Both the position numbers and the translations under genes were made by a program. Below, one piece after another: positions 34,065 through 42,102 of a DNA stretch of 64,000 nt; position 1 is the first letter of the stretch; the number at the start of each line of letters is the position of its first letter. The stretch comes from CAISCU01 sp051861545 (GTDB taxonomy: Bacteria > Bacteroidota > Bacteroidia > UKL13-3), in contig JBIMKP010000007.1 of the NCBI GenBank assembly GCA_051861545.1, positions 1 to 64,000 on the forward strand, in the 5' to 3' direction. Below the pieces are notes generated by a model. The model did no database searches. It was not told the origin of the DNA and was given only the letters and a program-made list of their open reading frames with translations.

Positions 34065-35126
34065 ATGCCCTATCAATTTTTTAACAGATACCTTCAGACA
34101 AAAAAAGGATTTAAGTTTCTTTCCTTTTTTATTGCCGGTTTATTAATCGTTGCTGTCTATAAAATTTATGCTGATTTTTTTTCGCCTAATGTAATAGGTA
34201 CAGGAAAGCAATTCAGTATTGTTTACGTGCCTTCAACAAAGAATTTTGATAGATTTTGTTATGATTTAGACAACAAAGGAATTTTAATCAATATTCATTC
34301 ATTCCATCGTTTTGGAAAATTGTTGAATTTAGATGAAAAGCTAAAACCGGGAAGGTATAAAGTAGCTGCAGGAATGAGCAATTATGAGTTTGTTAAAATT
34401 CTGATGAGAGGTAGCCAAGAATCTGTTAATTTAGTTTTTAATTATGCAGAAAGAGCTGAAGATTTATCGGCATTTTTTGGAAGGAATCTGGAATTAGATA
34501 GCACTACTTTATTGAGTATTTTGAAAAACCAAGATCAAGCAAAACTTCATGGTTTTGATACCAATACGTTTGTAAGCATGTTTATTCCCAATACCTATAA
34601 TTTGTATTGGAATACCAATTCAACGGAGCTCATAAAAAGGATGGATAGGGAATACAAAAAGTTTTGGACTCAAGAGCGATTGGCTAAGGCAATTCATCAA
34701 AAAATGTCACAAGTTGAGGTAAGCACCTTGGCATCAATTGTTCAAAAAGAATCAAACAAAGAAAAAGAAATGCCAGTGATAGCTGGAGTTTACTTAAACC
34801 GACTAAGAAAAGGTATTCCATTACAAGCCGATCCAACGGTAATTTTTGCTTGGAACGACAAAGAGATTAGAAGAGTAAATTCGGTGCATACAGCCATTCA
34901 ATCGCCTTATAATACTTATATGAATGCAGGATTACCTCCTGGTCCCATTTGTGTGCCAAGTATTCAAGCAATTGATGCAGTTTTAAATGCTGAGGAACAT
35001 GGCTATTATTATTTCTGTGCAAGAGAAGATTTTTCTGGCTACCATTCATTTGCTGCCACTTTTCAACAGCACCAAAACAATGCAAGAAGATACCAACAAG
35101 CATTGAATAGAAATGGAATACAATAA
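34065..35126 (+). CDS. mltG: Endolytic murein transglycosylase MltG (YceG)
   Basis: This 353-residue protein has a single N-terminal transmembrane helix (about 18-36), a LysM-like/YceG N-domain (about 60-120) and the catalytic domain with LASIVQKESNKEKEMPVIAGVYLNRL (E in VQKES as the likely catalytic residue), IPLQADPTVIFAW and the closing LPPGPICVPSIQAIDAVLNAEEHGYYYF. MltG cuts nascent glycan strands near the inner membrane and sets glycan length. It stands 40 bases after the heptahaem gene. A 60-codon in-frame extension lies beyond its TAA. Confidence 0.93.
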   Translation: MPYQFFNRYLQTKKGFKFLSFFIAGLLIVAVYKIYADFFSPNVIGTGKQFSIVYVPSTKNFDRFCYDLDNKGILINIHSFHRFGKLLNLDEKLKPGRYKVAAGMSNYEFVKILMRGSQESVNLVFNYAERAEDLSAFFGRNLELDSTTLLSILKNQDQAKLHGFDTNTFVSMFIPNTYNLYWNTNSTELIKRMDREYKKFWTQERLAKAIHQKMSQVEVSTLASIVQKESNKEKEMPVIAGVYLNRLRKGIPLQADPTVIFAWNDKEIRRVNSVHTAIQSPYNTYMNAGLPPGPICVPSIQAIDAVLNAEEHGYYYFCAREDFSGYHSFAATFQQHQNNARRYQQALNRNGIQ

Positions 35127-35306
35127 CCTGGGTTTAAACCCACATTTATTTGCCCAAAGCTTCAACTCCTGAACATTGATTTTTGGGATACGACTCCAAA
35201 TGAAATTAAGCTTGAAGTAGAAAAAGCAATTGAGGAAATAGAAAATGGTCAATTCGTAGCCCATGAAGTTGTAATGAAAAATTACGCGAAATGGCTAAAA
35301 AAGTAA
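35127..35306 (+). pseudogene. Remnant of an antitoxin-like small gene, in frame after mltG stop
   Basis: The frame of mltG stays open after its TAA for 59 codons, ending at a TAA at 35304-35306. The second half reads LLNIDFWDTTPNEIKLEVE then a KAIEEIENGQFVAHEVVMKNYAKWLKK-type ending, split here for length. This resembles small Bacteroidota antitoxin-like proteins (WDTxPxEIKxEVExAIxExENG, HEEVMKKYxKWL). There is no ATG, GTG or TTG in this frame before the conserved part, so it is probably a remnant rather than an active gene. No toxin gene follows. Confidence 0.5.
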
Positions 35307-35327
35307 TTCAAGTTCAATAAGCACATT

Positions 35328-36794
35328 TTACTTTTTTATAATTCTCTTACTTATTATCTCTTCATTTTCTGTTTGAATAACCAATAAGTATATCCCTTCT
35401 TTTAAATCACCGATATTTAATTGCAATGAGTTTTGTCCTTTCGAAAATTCAGTTTGATTGTTGAATGTAGTAAGTAATTGTCCGTTAATATTATACATTG
35501 AAATACTTAGCTTTTGTGAGTTTTTTAATTCAAATTCTAAATTTAAATTAGATTCTGTAGGGTTTGGAAAAACATTATAAAATTCAAGTGCATCTGATTT
35601 TTGTTGGCAAGCTTCAAAGTAAACGCATTGCTTAGTAGGTTTATGTAGTATGAAAACATCTTGGTATTCTTTTATTAAGTCAGCGGAAATTCTTTTAGGA
35701 AGAACATTGAATATTCTATCGTTTGGTTCATACCATACTATTATATCCGACCTATAGCCTGTTTTATCATTTGCACTTTTTACATCTCCAGATTTTATTA
35801 AAATAGGAATGAAACCTGGTAGTTTTTCAATCAATTTTTTTTCTGCATTTTTCCTAGCTTCAATTGCTTTGGGATAAGTATTTGGATTTAAATTATGTTC
35901 CTTCATGTATTTCATATCCACTTCAGTTAAACCATCATCCAAACTATAACTTAGCCATTTTTGTCCCAAATCATCTGTTACTAAAGTTGGAATAGGAATT
36001 GATTTATAAATACTATCAGCATTCTTTCTGGGCAAATTAGAAGTTGGTAAACTAAATTGTGATGGATTATTTTTTAAAACTTCATTTAAACTGTCGCTTA
36101 CATGCATTGTCAGCTTGTTACCAAAACTCACTTTAAATTTTGGACCAAATACAGGTAAATCGTTTTCTTTTAGATTAAATGTTGTAGTTGAGCCATATTT
36201 GGAATACCTTGTGTAGATTACATTTCCTTTTTCAGTAGTGGCAATTGGAACCTTTATTTCATTATTTTCAATTGTAATTCCTAAGCTTTTTAGTTCATCA
36301 TTATTTAACTCAATAACATGAATGTTTTTCAAATTGATAATCCGCTTAGCAAATGTTGATTTAATAGAATCACTTGGACTTTCTTGTTTGTTATTATCAA
36401 GTTCTGAAAATATGAGTTGTTCTCCTACTTCTTGTTTTATTTGCTTGTTTTTAGTTTGTTTAACTGGAGTTTTAGCATTTCGTTTTTGAACAGGTTTTAT
36501 ATCAACAGTTTTATTTTTTACAGGCAATAATTGATTCAATTTTGTTTCCGGTTTTGGTTGTTTTGAAGCCTTACTGACTTTGACATCATTTTGAAAAAAA
36601 ATGTTCATCCAAACAACTAAAATTAATATGGTACTCATAGTGATAATTATTAAAAAAGGGTAATTATTCGAAACAGGTTTAAGATTCGATTTAGGCTTAT
36701 TGCCAAGGTTTTTGCTTATATCCGAAAGGCTTAAAATTGGCTCTTCATTAGCAGCATTTTTTATAAGCTCATTTAAGTGATTTTCAGGATTCAT
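35328..36794 (-). CDS. Membrane-anchored sigma-partner protein with T9SS type A domain
   Basis: This 488-residue protein has a short N-terminal cytoplasmic part (1-45), a transmembrane helix (about 46-67), a Lys-rich linker and a long periplasmic region. It ends with an 80-residue T9SS type A sorting domain (FYNVFPNPTESNLNLEFEL; MYNINGQLLTTFNN; EGIYLLVIQTENEEI). It overlaps the ECF sigma gene by 11 bases, which is the usual place of an anti-sigma factor, but I see no FecR or zinc anti-sigma motif (HxxxCxxC). The combination of a central anchor without cleavage site and a secretion domain is odd. Confidence 0.75.
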   Translation of the reverse strand: MNPENHLNELIKNAANEEPILSLSDISKNLGNKPKSNLKPVSNNYPFLIIITMSTILILVVWMNIFFQNDVKVSKASKQPKPETKLNQLLPVKNKTVDIKPVQKRNAKTPVKQTKNKQIKQEVGEQLIFSELDNNKQESPSDSIKSTFAKRIINLKNIHVIELNNDELKSLGITIENNEIKVPIATTEKGNVIYTRYSKYGSTTTFNLKENDLPVFGPKFKVSFGNKLTMHVSDSLNEVLKNNPSQFSLPTSNLPRKNADSIYKSIPIPTLVTDDLGQKWLSYSLDDGLTEVDMKYMKEHNLNPNTYPKAIEARKNAEKKLIEKLPGFIPILIKSGDVKSANDKTGYRSDIIVWYEPNDRIFNVLPKRISADLIKEYQDVFILHKPTKQCVYFEACQQKSDALEFYNVFPNPTESNLNLEFELKNSQKLSISMYNINGQLLTTFNNQTEFSKGQNSLQLNIGDLKEGIYLLVIQTENEEIISKRIIKK

Positions 36795-37296
36795 TTTTTG
36801 CTCCTTTCTCTGCTTGAATGAGCAGTTTTAGTTGTTGACGCGCTTTGTATAAAGTTGATTTTACCTTTCTTTCTTGAATATCTAAAATTTGAGAAATTTC
36901 AACATAACTAAACCCTGAAATTTCAAAAAGAGTTAATACTTCTTGTTCAATAGGACTTAACTTCGAAAGCCAGAACTGAAGTTCAAGTTTTAATAAATTG
37001 CTATCGATTTCCTGTCCCCCAATTTTATTCTCAATTTGTTCTTTATTCCATGTACCCTTGAATTTATTTCTTCTAAGGGATTTTAAAAACAGGCGATGAG
37101 CTATACCAAACAAATAAAACAAAAACTGATGATGAGATTTAATTTGATCAAATTTTTCGAAAGCAATTAATGTTGTTTCACTAATTAAATCTTTAGCATC
37201 ATCTTTATCCCAAACCAAAGTTTGCACATACCTGCAAAGCCGAGGATGCAAGGGCGTATACAATTCCATGAATTTATCTTTAGTTGATTGGTCCAA
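36784..37296 (-). CDS. ECF-type RNA polymerase sigma factor
   Basis: This 170-residue sigma-70-family protein has region 2 (LCRYVQTLVWDKDDAKDLISE, then TTLIAFEKFDQI) and region 4 (LSPIEQEVLTLFEISGFSYVEISQIL, then DIQERKVKSTLYKARQQL). It lacks regions 1 and 3, as usual for ECF sigma factors. Its downstream partner overlaps by 11 bases and is membrane-anchored, as in sigma/anti-sigma pairs that respond to envelope signals. The target promoters are unknown. Confidence 0.88.
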   Translation of the reverse strand: MDQSTKDKFMELYTPLHPRLCRYVQTLVWDKDDAKDLISETTLIAFEKFDQIKSHHQFLFYLFGIAHRLFLKSLRRNKFKGTWNKEQIENKIGGQEIDSNLLKLELQFWLSKLSPIEQEVLTLFEISGFSYVEISQILDIQERKVKSTLYKARQQLKLLIQAEKGAKNES

Positions 37297-37430
37297 ATCC
37301 TATTTTTTTGTATCTGTAAGTTCCATAAGGGTAGTGAAAAGTTATAAATTTGAATCAATTAGTATGTATTAGGCTTATAATGAGGAGATAAATATTTTGT
37401 TGCCATTTAATTCCTGGAGAATTTTCCATA

Positions 37431-37458
37431 AAAAAAGCTGCCCGAAAGCAGCTTTTTT
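37431..37458 (-). terminator. Intrinsic terminator after the zinc peptidase gene
   Basis: AAAAAAGCTGC and GCAGCTTTTTT form a perfect 11-bp stem around CCGAAA. It is symmetrical and can work in both directions; it lies between the peptidase gene and the sigma-factor gene, both on the minus strand. Confidence 0.85.
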
Positions 37459-37476
37459 ATTTTGAGGAAGGAAGAA

Positions 37477-38154
37477 TTAATCTCTTCTTCCTAAATAAAT
37501 TTGTAAGTAATACAACAATGTTGCAATTGAAGCAATGGCTGCAACTACATATGTCATAGCTGCCCATTTTAACGCGTCTTTTGTCATTGGATATTCTTCG
37601 TCTCTTACCATTCCTCTGTCGCTTAACCAAGCTAAAGCTCTTCTGCTAGCATCAAATTCTACGGGTAATGTAATTATTGAAAAGAATGCTGTTACAGCGA
37701 ATAATACAATCCCCAATAATAACAATGATGGAAATATATTGATGGTGAAAATACCAGCAATTAATATCCATTGCACCCATTTAGAAGCAAAACTTACTAC
37801 CGGCACTAAGCTCGATCTAAAAGTTAACCATGCATAAGCATTTGCATGTTGAACTGCGTGTCCACATTCGTGTGCTGCAATGGCTGCTGAAATTACACTG
37901 CGGCCATAAAATACATCATGACTCAAATTCACAGTTTTGTCTTGTGGATTGTAATGGTCGGTTAACTGACCTTCGGTACTTAAAACTTTTACATCGTAAA
38001 TGCCGTTCTCGCGTAACATTTTTTCAGCAATTTCGCCACCAGTTAATCTGTTACTTAGTGCTACTTCTGAATATTCTTTAATTTTTGATTTGAATCTCCA
38101 ACTTACCAATAAACTTAGTAAAAATGGAAGGATTAAATAAACTATATATGACAT
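37477..38154 (-). CDS. Membrane zinc metallopeptidase (YugP family)
   Basis: This 225-residue membrane protein belongs to the YugP/COG2738 family. It has an N-terminal transmembrane helix, the gluzincin-type motif HECGHAVQHANAYAWL, three further hydrophobic segments (about 112-165 and 195-217) and the conserved LPVEFDASRRALAWLSDRG block. Only membrane location and zinc binding can be read from sequence; the substrate is unknown. It is separated by a terminator from the downstream sigma factor and by 26 bases from the DUF6728-like small gene upstream. Confidence 0.88.
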   Translation of the reverse strand: MSYIVYLILPFLLSLLVSWRFKSKIKEYSEVALSNRLTGGEIAEKMLRENGIYDVKVLSTEGQLTDHYNPQDKTVNLSHDVFYGRSVISAAIAAHECGHAVQHANAYAWLTFRSSLVPVVSFASKWVQWILIAGIFTINIFPSLLLLGIVLFAVTAFFSIITLPVEFDASRRALAWLSDRGMVRDEEYPMTKDALKWAAMTYVVAAIASIATLLYYLQIYLGRRD

Positions 38155-38180
38155 GATTTTAAAATTTTATAAATTGATGT

Positions 38181-38345
38181 TTACAAACTACGTACCAATC
38201 GCACCAAAATTAAAATGATGGCAAAAAGGAACATATAAATGCTGATTCTATTGATTCCATGCATCATTTTTAAGTTAAATGATGACGGACTGTCAGGATT
38301 TGGCTTTTTCCAGAATTGTAAATACGACAGAAATTTCTCCCACAT
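38181..38345 (-). CDS. Small membrane protein, DUF6728-like
   Basis: This 54-residue protein starts at the ATG at 38345 (MWEKFLSYLQFWKKPNPDS); the longer frame to 38393 has no family-like sequence. It contains FNLKMMHGINRISIYMFLF, which I recognise as the conserved heart of the DUF6728 family of tiny Bacteroidota membrane proteins, and one transmembrane helix (about 34-50). Function is unknown. It lies just before the zinc peptidase gene on the same strand and may be co-transcribed with it. Confidence 0.7.
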   Translation of the reverse strand: MWEKFLSYLQFWKKPNPDSPSSFNLKMMHGINRISIYMFLFAIILILVRLVRSL

Positions 38346-38406
38346 AGCTGATAATTTTAAAAACAAATTTAAGATTAAACAATCAATACTCATATTGTTT
38401 TTTTGC

Positions 38407-38803
38407 GAGTATCCGCATTTACCAGCAGTAATTTTTTATAAATCCGGTGCATGTTTTGAGAAATATTTTCAAAAAATAGTTTGGAATAAAATTGCTCTAT
38501 ATAGTGAAGTTTAAGACCCCGATAGGTGGTCTCATGTTTATAGAAAAATGCTCGAAATGGATTCCCCCAAATCTCTACAAACGCGGACCAAAGGTCCGCG
38601 TTTGTAGAGATTTGGGGTGGTTTTTCTTTACTTTTTTTCTTCTATAATCATGTCATCCCTTCAGGATTTTAAGAATTTCAAGAAAGAACTTGTTCCTGAT
38701 TTAAATTCATGTTTGGGGTTTATTTTGATTTTATTGAGTAAGCATCTTTATTAAAGCTTTGAAGATTCGTAAAACAGATTCTTAGATAAAGAAGCGGATA
38801 CTC
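38407..38803 (+). repeat. Dispersed hairpin element, copy 3 (E3), best preserved
   Basis: This element fills most of the gene-free stretch 38346-38878. It is bounded by GAGTATCCGC (38407-38416) and its exact inverse GCGGATACTC (38794-38803). Direct repeats flank it: ATATTGTTTTTTTGC at 38392-38406 and ATATTGTTTTTTGC at 38804-38817. The core starts with GACCCCGATAGGTGGTC (38515) and CATGTTTATAGAAAA, has a perfect 25-bp hairpin (38565-38589 with 38593-38617, loop AAA) and returns with TTCTATAATCATG and the small hairpin ATCCCTTCAGGAT. No ORF is present. Confidence 0.85.
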
Positions 38804-38841
38804 ATATTGTTTTTTGCGAAAATTTAAATCTGCTTAAAAAT

Positions 38842-38863
38842 ATTTTTAGATTAGTCTAAAAAT
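38842..38863. promoter_or_regulatory. Perfect palindromic operator upstream of the DtxR-type regulator
   Basis: ATTTTTAGA-TTAG-TCTAAAAAT is a perfect inverted repeat (9-bp arms, 4-base centre) ending 2 bases before the -7 box. Its position and TTTAG/CTAAA half-sites fit a DtxR/MntR-family operator for autoregulation together with the transporter gene downstream. Confidence 0.75.
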
Positions 38864-38865
38864 TA

Positions 38866-38873
38866 TATATTTG
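38866..38873 (+). promoter_or_regulatory. -7 box for the DtxR-type regulator gene
   Basis: TATATTTG is an exact TAnnTTTG box ending 5 bases before the ATG at 38879, so the mRNA is probably leaderless or nearly so. Confidence 0.6.
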
Positions 38874-38878
38874 CTATT

Positions 38879-39538
38879 ATGTATTCATTTACAGAGGAAA
38901 ACTACTTAAAAGCCATTTACAAACTGCAGGAAAGACATGAAGATGCAGTCAATACGAATTCAATTGCTGCTTCTTTAGAGACTAAAGCAGCTTCTGTAAC
39001 CGATATGATTAAAAAACTTTCGGCCAAAGATTTATTGGTTTACGAAAAATATAAAGGTGTTCAATTAACAGCTTTGGGTAAAAGAATTGCAATTGATACG
39101 GTTAGAAAACACCGTTTATGGGAAACCTTTTTAGTTGAAAAACTCAAATTTTCTTGGGATGAGGTTCACGAATTAGCTGAAGAATTAGAGCATATTCAAT
39201 CTGAAAAACTCATTGATAAATTAGATGAGTTCCTAGGTTTTCCTGCTCACGATCCTCACGGAGACCCTATACCTCAGCGCGATGGTGTTATCAAACAAAG
39301 AAGCCTTTTTCTTTTAAGTGAATTAATTGATGGGCAAAGTGGTATAGTAAGTGGCGTGGTAGATCACAGTTCACTATTTCTTCAATACCTCGAAAAAATG
39401 AATTTGGTTTTGGGTAAACAAATTCAAATTACAGAACAAAATCAGTTCGATAAAAGTTACCAGATTTTATTAAATGAAACAGAAAACCTACACATCAGTG
39501 TGGAGGTTGCTAAAAATGTATTGGTGAGGTTAATTTAA
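38879..39538 (+). CDS. DtxR/MntR-family metal-dependent repressor
   Basis: This 219-residue regulator has an N-terminal winged helix (MYSFTEENYLKAIYKL; ASVTDMIKKLSAKDLLVYEKYKGVQLT), a dimerisation/metal domain (RKHRLWETFLVEKLKFSWDEVHELAEELEHI and LGFPAHDPHGDPIP) and a C-terminal FeoA/SH3-like domain (about 150-219). The metal site residues H, E, E and H appear in the second block. It probably senses Mn(II) or Fe(II). It is followed 1 base later by an Nramp transporter gene, and a perfect palindrome lies upstream, so it likely represses its own operon. Confidence 0.88.
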   Translation: MYSFTEENYLKAIYKLQERHEDAVNTNSIAASLETKAASVTDMIKKLSAKDLLVYEKYKGVQLTALGKRIAIDTVRKHRLWETFLVEKLKFSWDEVHELAEELEHIQSEKLIDKLDEFLGFPAHDPHGDPIPQRDGVIKQRSLFLLSELIDGQSGIVSGVVDHSSLFLQYLEKMNLVLGKQIQITEQNQFDKSYQILLNETENLHISVEVAKNVLVRLI

Positions 39539-39539
39539 T

Positions 39540-41405
39540 ATGTCAGAAAAATCATTAAGCGAAGTCCACGAATCGGTGGATGTAAATAAAACCAAAGGTA
39601 GATTTAGAAAACTATTGGCCTTTATTGGTCCCGCATATTTAGTAAGTGTTGGATACATGGACCCAGGAAACTGGGCTACAGATATAGCAGGTGGAAGTAG
39701 GTTCGGTTATAGTTTAATTTGGATTCTTTTAATGAGTAACCTGATGGCTTTGTTGTTACAAAGTTTGGCCGCTCGTTTGGGAATTGTAAAAGGTTGGGAT
39801 TTGGCTCAAGCAAGTCGACAACAATATCCAACTTGGGTAAATGTTTCGTTGTATGCTTTTGCAGAAATTGCTATTGCTGCTACTGATTTGGCTGAAATTA
39901 TTGGTATGGCAATTGGATTGAATTTATTGTTTGATTTACCTCTTATATGGGGAGTTGTAATTACCGTTTTTGATACTTTTTTATTGCTATTTCTTATCAA
40001 TAAAGGCATCCGAAGATTAGAACTTTTTATCATCAGTTTGGTCGCAATTATAGGATTGTCTTTTATTGCTCAAATGTTCATTGTACAACCCGAAATTGTT
40101 CCTTTAATGAAAGGTTTTATTCCGGGTGATTTAAGCGGAGAGGCCTTATATATTGCAATTGGAATTATTGGTGCAACTGTAATGCCACATAATTTGTATT
40201 TACATTCTTCATTAGTTCAAACTCGCAGATTTAGTAGAGATGAACAAGGTATAAGAACTGCTCTCAAATTCAATTTTATTGATTCGACTATTGCATTAAA
40301 TGCAGCGTTTTTTGTGAATGCTGCTATTTTAGTTTTAGCTGCATCTGCTTTTTATAAAAATGGTTATAATGATGTGGTTGATATTTCAAACGCTCATGAA
40401 TTATTAAAAGGTTTATTTGGAAACTTAGCTCCAACGTTGTTTGCAATTGCGCTGATTGCTGCTGGACAAAGTTCTACTGTTACAGGTACATTGGCCGGAC
40501 AAATTGTAATGGAAGGTTATTTGAATTTAAGGATTAGTCCTTGGTTAAGAAGAATTATAACCCGCGCTATTGCTGTTGCTCCAGCAGTATTTACTATTTT
40601 GTATTTGGGTGAAGAAAAATTGGGTGAATTATTGATTCTTAGTCAGGTTGTTTTAAGTATTCAATTAGGATTTGCTATTGTTCCATTAATCCATTTTAGT
40701 TCATCCAAAGCAATTATGGGTGAATTCAGAATTTCAAAATGGATGACCATTGTTTCATGGATTGTTGCAATTGTTATTATTGGTTTAAATATGAAACTGG
40801 TAATAGAAGAAGTTTCAGGATTTTTAGAAAGCGAATATGGAGATATTTTCATCTTAAAACTATTCGTTTTATTGGTAGTGATTTTTGCTGTTTCTCTTTT
40901 AATTTGGATTATAGCGGCACCTCTTTTCAAAAAAATCATTCATAAACAAATCATACCTCATGGTGGAGCTATGAGTTTGAAATTGAAAAAAGTAGAGTCG
41001 TTTAAAAATATTGGTATTGCAGTAGATTTTACTTCAACAGATATGGCGAGTATTTCTTATGCTATACATTTAGGTGGAATCAAAGCCAATTATGTTTTAA
41101 TCCATGTGGTTGAATCGGCAGCAGCAATGCAATATGAAGGGCAAGTGGAAGATTCGGAAACCAAAGCAGATAGAGAATATTTATTGTCGTATACCAATGA
41201 ACTTAGTCAAAAAGGTTACAACATAAAACCATGTTTAGGATTTGGAAATAGGGTAGAAGCCATCTCCAAATTTGTAAAAGAAGAGAATACAGATTTGTTA
41301 ATAATGGGAGCTCACGGACATCAAACCATGAAGGATTTTATCTTTGGTTCAACAGTTGAATCTGTAAGACATAAACTTGAAATTCCTGTTTTGGTGGTGA
41401 AGTAA
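39540..41405 (+). CDS. Nramp divalent-metal transporter fused to a universal stress (UspA) domain
   Basis: This 621-residue protein joins an Nramp/MntH transporter (about 20-465, eleven membrane segments) to a UspA domain (about 485-621). The metal-binding motifs are present: DPGNWATDIAGG in helix 1 and MPHNLYLHSS in helix 6. The UspA part shows GAHGHQTMKDFIFGSTVESV and IPVLVVK, the nucleotide-binding ending of ATP-binding Usp proteins. It should import Mn(II) or Fe(II), with the cytoplasmic Usp domain perhaps sensing ATP. Together with the upstream repressor it forms a metal-uptake operon. Confidence 0.92.
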   Translation: MSEKSLSEVHESVDVNKTKGRFRKLLAFIGPAYLVSVGYMDPGNWATDIAGGSRFGYSLIWILLMSNLMALLLQSLAARLGIVKGWDLAQASRQQYPTWVNVSLYAFAEIAIAATDLAEIIGMAIGLNLLFDLPLIWGVVITVFDTFLLLFLINKGIRRLELFIISLVAIIGLSFIAQMFIVQPEIVPLMKGFIPGDLSGEALYIAIGIIGATVMPHNLYLHSSLVQTRRFSRDEQGIRTALKFNFIDSTIALNAAFFVNAAILVLAASAFYKNGYNDVVDISNAHELLKGLFGNLAPTLFAIALIAAGQSSTVTGTLAGQIVMEGYLNLRISPWLRRIITRAIAVAPAVFTILYLGEEKLGELLILSQVVLSIQLGFAIVPLIHFSSSKAIMGEFRISKWMTIVSWIVAIVIIGLNMKLVIEEVSGFLESEYGDIFILKLFVLLVVIFAVSLLIWIIAAPLFKKIIHKQIIPHGGAMSLKLKKVESFKNIGIAVDFTSTDMASISYAIHLGGIKANYVLIHVVESAAAMQYEGQVEDSETKADREYLLSYTNELSQKGYNIKPCLGFGNRVEAISKFVKEENTDLLIMGAHGHQTMKDFIFGSTVESVRHKLEIPVLVVK

Positions 41406-41449
41406 GAATTGTATTTTTAAGGTGATTTTTTGCTTATTGAGCAATTTAA

Positions 41450-41520
41450 GCTCCTACTAAAATCTTGCTGATTCCTCATTAGCCATGCGGTTTTAACCCA
41501 TGGGGAATGAGGAGTTAGAA
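41450..41520. repeat. Strong interrupted palindrome (REP-like)
   Basis: Inside the gap 41406-41697 a long hairpin is seen. TCCTCATT (41473) pairs with AATGAGGA (41506), and CCATG with CATGG. At the tip GGTT-TT-AACC closes the loop, with an AG/GG internal loop. It is not followed by a T-run. The CCATG/GGTTTTAACC/CATGG core resembles dispersed palindromes seen in other Bacteroidota genomes. Elsewhere in the gap I see nothing else. Confidence 0.55.
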
Positions 41521-41685
41521 TCTAATTGCTATATCATAGAAAAATTACAGTTTTTAGTTGTTTGAAGCTTTGTCAATTATCTCATATTGATAAAAAGGAC
41601 TTCCTTCTTGGATTGAACTATTATTGTTTTCAAACTAAATTCACTATCATTTTTATAGAATCAAAAAGAAACCTAGTTTCCATCT

Positions 41686-41693
41686 TATATTTG
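41686..41693 (+). promoter_or_regulatory. -7 box for the thioesterase-smpB unit
   Basis: TATATTTG is an exact TAnnTTTG box ending 4 bases before the ATG at 41698, again implying a near-leaderless message. Confidence 0.55.
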
Positions 41694-41697
41694 CTAA

Positions 41698-42102
41698 ATG
41701 ATTTGTCCTTTTGAAATAGGAGATGAAAAGAAATTTTCAGTAACAGTTCAAACAAACGATACAGCAAGTTTCGATAGTGGTGAAGTGCATCCGGTTTATG
41801 CAACTTTTGCTTTAGGAAGAGATGCTGAATGGTGTTGCAGGTTGTTTGTTTTGGAAATGAAAGAAGATGGGGAAGAAGGTATTGGTACTTTTCTTTCCAT
41901 ACAACATCATTCTCCTGCTTATGTAGGTTCAAAGGTTGATATTACAGCAAAGGTGAAATCAATTCAAAAAAATGAAATCATTTGCAGCTATGAAGCAAAA
42001 GTTGGAGAGCGATTGGTAGCAAGTGGGGAACAAGGACAAAAAATTTTGAAAAAGGAAAGATTAGAACAATTATTCGAAAAAATTAAACAAGACAGTGAGT
42101 AA
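41698..42102 (+). CDS. Hotdog-fold thioesterase (FlK-like)
   Basis: This 134-residue protein has a single hotdog domain related to fluoroacetyl-CoA thioesterase FlK and similar small thioesterases. Typical features are VQTNDTASFDSGEVHPVYAT, the LEMKEDGEEGIGTFLSI helix and strand with conserved Glu, HHSPAYVGSKVDITAKV, and the closing VASGEQGQKILKKERL. It probably hydrolyses a short acyl-CoA; the natural substrate is not known. The stop overlaps the smpB start by 8 bases. Confidence 0.85.
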   Translation: MICPFEIGDEKKFSVTVQTNDTASFDSGEVHPVYATFALGRDAEWCCRLFVLEMKEDGEEGIGTFLSIQHHSPAYVGSKVDITAKVKSIQKNEIICSYEAKVGERLVASGEQGQKILKKERLEQLFEKIKQDSE

